From the NCBI GenBank assembly GCA_022773425.1, contig JALFBM010000046.1, positions 1-45,269 of the forward strand: a stretch of DNA of 45,269 bases, in the 5' to 3' direction. Each line of letters begins with the position of its first letter. Position 1 is the first letter of the stretch. The translations under genes and the position numbers were made by a program. The notes below the pieces were generated by a model. The model was not told where the DNA came from. It ran no database searches and worked only from the letters and a program-made list of their open reading frames with translations. Positions 45,226 through 45,269 of this stretch are shown in pieces. Source of the DNA: Selenomonadaceae bacterium (lineage in GTDB: Bacteria; Bacillota; Negativicutes; Selenomonadales; Selenomonadaceae).

Positions 45226-45269
45226 ATCGGATGTGGACCGGTGGGTCATCGATTGATGATCAGCGCCAT

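Noticed and set aside
45246-45269. Possible end of a convergent minus-strand gene (tail MALIINR, stop at 45248-45246)
   Set aside because: Seven codons at the window edge cannot be told from chance, although its place just past a two-way terminator would fit.

Overview
The window reads as chromosomal DNA of a GC-rich, diderm Firmicute. The best guess is Negativicutes, Selenomonadales (Selenomonas or Mitsuokella-like). The reasons are the gene order (DUF4321, radC, mreBCD, PBP2, minCDE, rodA, a TIGR03960-type radical SAM protein, rng, then rpsB to proS), the presence of both AtpZ and AtpI ahead of the ATP synthase genes, strong AGGAGG-type ribosome sites, frequent TTG starts, and -10 boxes close to TATAAT. 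This assignment rests on gene content and style only; no search was run.

Layout. 1-610: the tail of an unknown gene and the C-terminal scrap of an Rpn/PD-(D/E)XK transposase-type protein, i.e. debris of mobile DNA. 691-9238: cell shape and division (DUF4321, radC, mreB, mreC, mreD, PBP2, minC, minD, minE, rodA). 9295-13808: a radical SAM/DUF2344 fusion, RNase G and a VOC-fold enzyme. 13848-24099: translation, nucleotide and lipid/isoprenoid genes (rpsB, tsf, pyrH, frr, a 70-residue orphan, uppS, cdsA, dxr, rseP, ispG, proS), ending in a perfect 15-bp terminator. 24148-31604: atpZ, atpI and the full F1Fo ATP synthase set atpBEFHAGDC, ending in a bidirectional terminator. 31658-32591 (minus): a three-helix membrane protein and methylglyoxal synthase.

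32636-36690 is the accessory stretch. It holds a decayed efflux operon (5'-truncated MarR regulator, intact HlyD-like adaptor, ABC-2 permease with an internal deletion and frame change), a universal stress protein, a small secreted His-rich repeat protein, a probable 6S RNA on the minus strand, an orphan 109-residue protein and a possible 27-residue protein. 36704-38486 (minus) holds gltX followed directly by two near-identical tRNA-Glu(CUC) genes. Then come a lone dhaL (minus), a LysR regulator (plus), an OmpR-type two-component pair translationally coupled to rfbD (dTDP-rhamnose synthesis), and the Na+/serine-threonine symporter sstT with a 25-bp perfect terminator hairpin.

How it works together: most of the window is housekeeping. 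MreBCD, PBP2 and RodA make the elongasome, and MinCDE places the septum. UppS, CdsA, Dxr and IspG feed undecaprenyl phosphate, phospholipid and isoprenoid synthesis. The most unusual content is the candidate 6S RNA, the gltX/tRNA-Glu arrangement with an 11-bp palindrome at the expected transcription start, the kinase-rfbD coupling, the small orphan ORFs and the eroded efflux operon. No CRISPR array, complete insertion sequence or clear prophage was seen. No wholly new system could be established; the findings rank the best leads.
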